Source: Rhodopseudomonas sp. AAP120 (GTDB lineage Bacteria; Pseudomonadota; Alphaproteobacteria; Rhizobiales; Xanthobacteraceae). From it: a stretch of 64,000 nt of DNA. The DNA lies in contig NZ_LJIC01000015.1 in NCBI RefSeq assembly GCF_001295845.1, positions 1-64,000 of the forward strand, given 5' to 3'. This document shows positions 61,471 through 64,000 of the stretch, piece by piece. A program made the translations under genes and the position numbers. Within the stretch, counting starts at the first letter, position 1, and each line of letters begins with the position of its first letter. The notes beneath the pieces were generated by a model. It searched no databases. It was not told where the DNA came from and worked only from the letters and a program-made list of their open reading frames with translations.

Positions 61471-62346
61471 ATGTACTATCACGACAAGCGGCTGCAGTAT
61501 CCAGTTCGCGTCGAGAAGCCGGACCCGCTGTTTGCCCGGCAACTCCAGCAGGCAATCGGCGGCGTGGAAGGCGAAATCCGCGTCTGCATGCAATACTTCT
61601 TCCAAGCATGGGGCGCGCGCGGCCCAACTAACAAGTATCGCGACCTGCTGCTCAACACCGCGACCGAGGAGATCGGGCATATCGAAATGCTCGCCACCGC
61701 AGTGGCGCTCAACCTCGAGAACGCGCCGTTGAGCGCTCAGGAAGAAGGCGCTGCCGACAAGATGGTCGGCGCGGTGATGGGGGGCGAGAACAGCCGGCAG
61801 ACCATCGAGGGTATGCTGCAGCGGCATCTGCTATCGACCGGCCTCGCTGCGTTCCCGGCGAACGCCGAAGGTGTGCCGTTCGACTGTTCGCACATCTATG
61901 CCAGTGGCAATTTGGCCGCCGATATGTACTGCAACGTGGCGGCGGAAGCGACCGGCCGGACACTCGCGGTCCGCCTGTTCAATTCGACCTCCGATCCGGG
62001 CATGCGCGACATGCTGCATTTCATGATTGCGCGCGACACGATGCATCAGCAACAGTGGTTGGCGGTGATCGAGGAAATGGGAGGCGCCGCCGCGCTTCCG
62101 ATCCCGAACAGTTTCGATCAGAGCCAGGAGCACCAGCGCTTCAGCTACTTCATGATGGGCACCGGCCGCGATGGCGATCCGCTGCCTGAAGGCCGCTTCT
62201 CGTCGGGCCCCTCGATGGATGGACGCGGCGAATTCTACGCCGGGCACTTCGAGCCGCTCGGCGAAGAACCGGTCCTGGGCCCAGCTCGGCCCTTGTCCGG
62301 CGCACAGGCCGAACAGATCGACCCGACTGGAGCCAAGGTCAAGTAA
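61471..62346 (+). CDS. Manganese catalase
   Basis: 291 residues, normal length. The di-manganese ligands are all in place: E35 in GGVEGEIRV, E67 and H70 in TEEIGHIEM, E159 in AAEATGR and H192 in RDTMHQQQW. It breaks hydrogen peroxide down to water and oxygen without haem. C-terminal segment GRDGDPLPEGRFSSGPSMDG and FEPLGEEPVLGPA is also conserved in the family. Ribosome site GAAAGGA is seven bases ahead. A stress-regulated non-haem catalase fits its EcfG-type promoter. Confidence 0.96.
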   Translation: MYYHDKRLQYPVRVEKPDPLFARQLQQAIGGVEGEIRVCMQYFFQAWGARGPTNKYRDLLLNTATEEIGHIEMLATAVALNLENAPLSAQEEGAADKMVGAVMGGENSRQTIEGMLQRHLLSTGLAAFPANAEGVPFDCSHIYASGNLAADMYCNVAAEATGRTLAVRLFNSTSDPGMRDMLHFMIARDTMHQQQWLAVIEEMGGAAALPIPNSFDQSQEHQRFSYFMMGTGRDGDPLPEGRFSSGPSMDGRGEFYAGHFEPLGEEPVLGPARPLSGAQAEQIDPTGAKVK

Positions 62347-62359
62347 TAGCCGGCCGACT

Positions 62360-62393
62360 GCGATGCCGTGGGTGCAGCGCCCCCCGGCATCGC
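62360..62393. terminator. Stem-loop between convergent genes
   Basis: GCGATGCCG and CGGCATCGC are separated by 16 bases; a 9-bp stem 13 bases after the catalase stop and 12 bases before the end of the convergent small gene. No T tract. Confidence 0.5.
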
Positions 62394-62405
62394 GACCGTG
62401 GCGCC

Positions 62406-62633
62406 TCACTCAGTACGCAAGGCCTCGCGTCGCAGGCCGCTCCGGTTGGCCGCAGCATGACCCGCAGCCTCCAGGTCTTGCAAAGAACAGGCTCCCGCTC
62501 GCGCGCATTCGGCGATTTTTGCAGCGAGATGGGCCCGCACGGCGTGCTCTTCGCCATTCTCCAGAGTTCCGCAAACACGATCGAGGGCCATGCTCATGTT
62601 GGCCAGAGTCCGGGCGTCGAAATCGTCCATCAT
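62406..62633 (-). CDS. Small hypothetical protein
   Basis: 75 residues from ATG 62633, which has GGAGG eight bases upstream. MDDFDARTLANMSMALDRVC, GTLENGEEHAVRAHLAAKIA, ECARAGACSLQDLEAAGHAA. I recall similar small proteins (A-N-M-x-x-A-L-[DE]-x-x-C) in Bradyrhizobium and Rhodopseudomonas, without function. No GGAAC-type promoter seen. The 293-bp gap 62634-62926 holds the malQ promoter and nothing else I can support. Confidence 0.75.
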   Translation of the reverse strand: MMDDFDARTLANMSMALDRVCGTLENGEEHAVRAHLAAKIAECARAGACSLQDLEAAGHAAANRSGLRREALRTE

Positions 62634-62819
62634 TGGTTGTTCCTCCAGCGCGAGCCTCATTCGCTCGTCAAGTCGTTACAGGCGATCCAGACAGGACGAT
62701 GCTAGCCCGGCTTCGAGGTCCCGTCTCTAACCTATGGCAAAAGCTTGTCGCCAGGGCGGCGGCTTCTCACCCGTGCGGTAGGGATGACGCCTTGGCTTGG
62801 CTACGCCGGGGGGACGCTC

Positions 62820-62844
62820 GGAACACTGAGCACAGCTTCGGGTT
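62820..62844 (+). promoter_or_regulatory. EcfG-type promoter GGAAC-N16-GGTT for malQ
   Basis: GGAAC at 62820-62824, 16 bases, GGTT at 62841-62844, 82 bases ahead of the GTG at 62927. Confidence 0.7.
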
Positions 62845-62926
62845 GACCAGCCAGCGTCGAGAACTCGGGCATCGCAACACGATCGTGCAACGCCATAGGT
62901 GGCCTCCGACGCCGGCAGGAGCACTC

Positions 62927-64000
62927 GTGGACGCAGAACAGATTAAATGCCTCGCCTCGCGCTACGGGATAGCGCTCACCTTCGAGGATGCCCGCGGCAA
63001 CACCGTCGAGACCGATATCGAGGTCATCCGCAAGCTGCTGATCAGCATGGGAGTGCTGCCCCCGCACGGTGATCTGGCAGACCAAGCGGACCTCTCCCCC
63101 TTTCCGCCCGCGCTGGTGCTCCGCCCCCGGAATGGCGCGATTACGATCGATCTCGCCCCCGGTGTTCAAGAGCCCGGTTCGAAGTGGCAACTCGTCCTCG
63201 AGGATGGCACGACGCGGCGGGGCCGCACCGCGACAACCGCCGCGACCGGGACGTCCTCAGCTCGCCTGGTCCTGGCCGACGTCCCCTACGGCTATCATCA
63301 ATTTACACTGGGCGGGTCCGGGGCACAGACGACGCTCATTGTTACGCCCGGCACTTGCTGGCTGCCCGACAGCTTCGAACGCAACGAGCCGAGCTACGGG
63401 CTGTCGCTCCAGCTTTATCTTCTGCGGACAGAGCGCAACTGGGGGATCGGAGACTTCACCGACCTGGGGCAGATGGTCCGACTTGCAGCGGCTCGCGGTT
63501 GCGATGTTCTCGGCCTGAATCCGTTGCATCAAATGTTCACCGACAACCCGGAGCACGCCAGCCCCTATTCGCCGGCCAGCCGGCGCTTTCTGAATATTCT
63601 CTACATTGATGTCACGGCGGTCCCGGAATATCGAGCATCGCGGATGACGCAAGAGCTGGTGACGTCGTCTGGCTTCCAGGAGCGGATCGAACAGGCGCGG
63701 CGGTCTTCCCAAGTCGACTACGCGCTTGTCGCCACCCTCAAGCTGGAAGCACTGCGCCTCCTCCACGCCGAGTTCCACAAGCAGGCGAACGCAACCCGGC
63801 GCGCCGACTACGAGCGGTTCGTTGCAAGCGAAGGCGAGAGCTTGGCGAGCGCTTCGCTGTTCCAGGCTTTGCGGGACCATTTCGCCTCGGTCGAGCCGGC
63901 TGCCGTGGACTGGCATCATTGGCCCGACGCCTACCGCTCTCCGACCGCAGAGGGCGCGCGCGCTTTCGCTCGCGAACATTCAGACAAGGTGGATTTCCAT
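62927..64000 (+). CDS. malQ: 4-alpha-glucanotransferase (amylomaltase), partial at window edge
   Basis: The first 358 codons are in the window; the gene runs off the right edge. Start GTG 62927 has AGGAG five bases ahead. After an N-terminal helical/beta domain (CLASRYGIALTFEDARGNTV, VPYGYHQFTLGG) the GH77 barrel starts: PSYGLSLQLYLLRTERNWGI, GDFTDLGQMVRLAAARGCDV, LGLNPLHQMFTDNPEHASPY and SPASRRFLN are diagnostic. The enzyme moves maltosyl units between glucans and takes part in glycogen or trehalose metabolism. The stress-type promoter suggests a neighbouring trehalose/glycogen operon beyond the window. Confidence 0.93.
   Translation, partial: MDAEQIKCLASRYGIALTFEDARGNTVETDIEVIRKLLISMGVLPPHGDLADQADLSPFPPALVLRPRNGAITIDLAPGVQEPGSKWQLVLEDGTTRRGRTATTAATGTSSARLVLADVPYGYHQFTLGGSGAQTTLIVTPGTCWLPDSFERNEPSYGLSLQLYLLRTERNWGIGDFTDLGQMVRLAAARGCDVLGLNPLHQMFTDNPEHASPYSPASRRFLNILYIDVTAVPEYRASRMTQELVTSSGFQERIEQARRSSQVDYALVATLKLEALRLLHAEFHKQANATRRADYERFVASEGESLASASLFQALRDHFASVEPAAVDWHHWPDAYRSPTAEGARAFAREHSDKVDFH

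Overview
The window is high-GC alphaproteobacterial chromosome. Gene content, the palindromic intergenic repeats, PhyR/EcfG-type promoter motifs and overall style fit a Rhodopseudomonas / Bradyrhizobium relative (Nitrobacteraceae), most likely Rhodopseudomonas. This placement is inference from content, not from a search. I see no rRNA, tRNA, CRISPR array, transposase or phage gene. The last gene (malQ) runs off the right edge.

Layout. 0.5-3.2 kb: a NitT/TauT-type ABC importer (binding protein, ATPase, permease). 3.4-6.2 kb: two minus-strand acyl-CoA dehydrogenases and a small cytochrome c. 6.4-9.1 kb: a membrane hybrid histidine kinase facing a Gly/Tyr-rich secreted protein. 9.2-12.5 kb: a ClpP-like membrane serine protease paired with a helical membrane protein, then an outer-membrane protein gene broken by one extra base in a G6 run. 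13.1-16.8 kb: an acyltransferase-3 protein and tex. 17.0-23.3 kb: two response regulators and a very large multi-domain kinase whose Ser/Thr kinase part looks catalytically dead. 23.3-25.1 kb: two alpha/beta hydrolases. 25.4-31.1 kb: a minus-strand operon (cysteine hydrolase, XapX, amidohydrolase, DoxX fused in frame to a double-VOC protein, alginate-export-type porin) divergent from an MFS exporter. 32.9-35.5 kb: a membrane protein, a Crp/Fnr regulator and a GT9-like protein.

35.8-48.4 kb holds a tightly packed plus-strand set of twelve genes: inositol-3-phosphate synthase, a histidine-type phosphatase, a methyltransferase, a glycosidase-like protein with apparently permuted barrel order, two NAD-dependent epimerases, a B12-binding radical SAM enzyme, a GT4 glycosyltransferase, three CgeB-like glycosyltransferases and UDP-glucuronate decarboxylase. 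Most genes overlap by 4 bp. The set looks like a pathway for an inositol- and xylose-containing glycan or glycoconjugate of unknown structure. It starts behind a perfect GGAAC-N16-CGTT promoter.

48.4-64 kb is a stress island: Nudix, DUF1003, Crp/Fnr, SDRs, DUF72, zinc alcohol dehydrogenase, DUF4142, DUF892 ferritin-like, isochorismatase-like, small membrane proteins, patatin, DUF378, DUF4336, manganese catalase and MalQ. Ten of its transcription units begin behind GGAAC-N16-NGTT, the signature of the alphaproteobacterial general stress sigma factor EcfG, with three weaker matches at others. The same signature at the head of the glycan cluster suggests that the glycan is made as part of the general stress response. 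That link, the glycan cluster itself, the permuted glycosidase and the pseudokinase signalling operon are the points most worth a second look.
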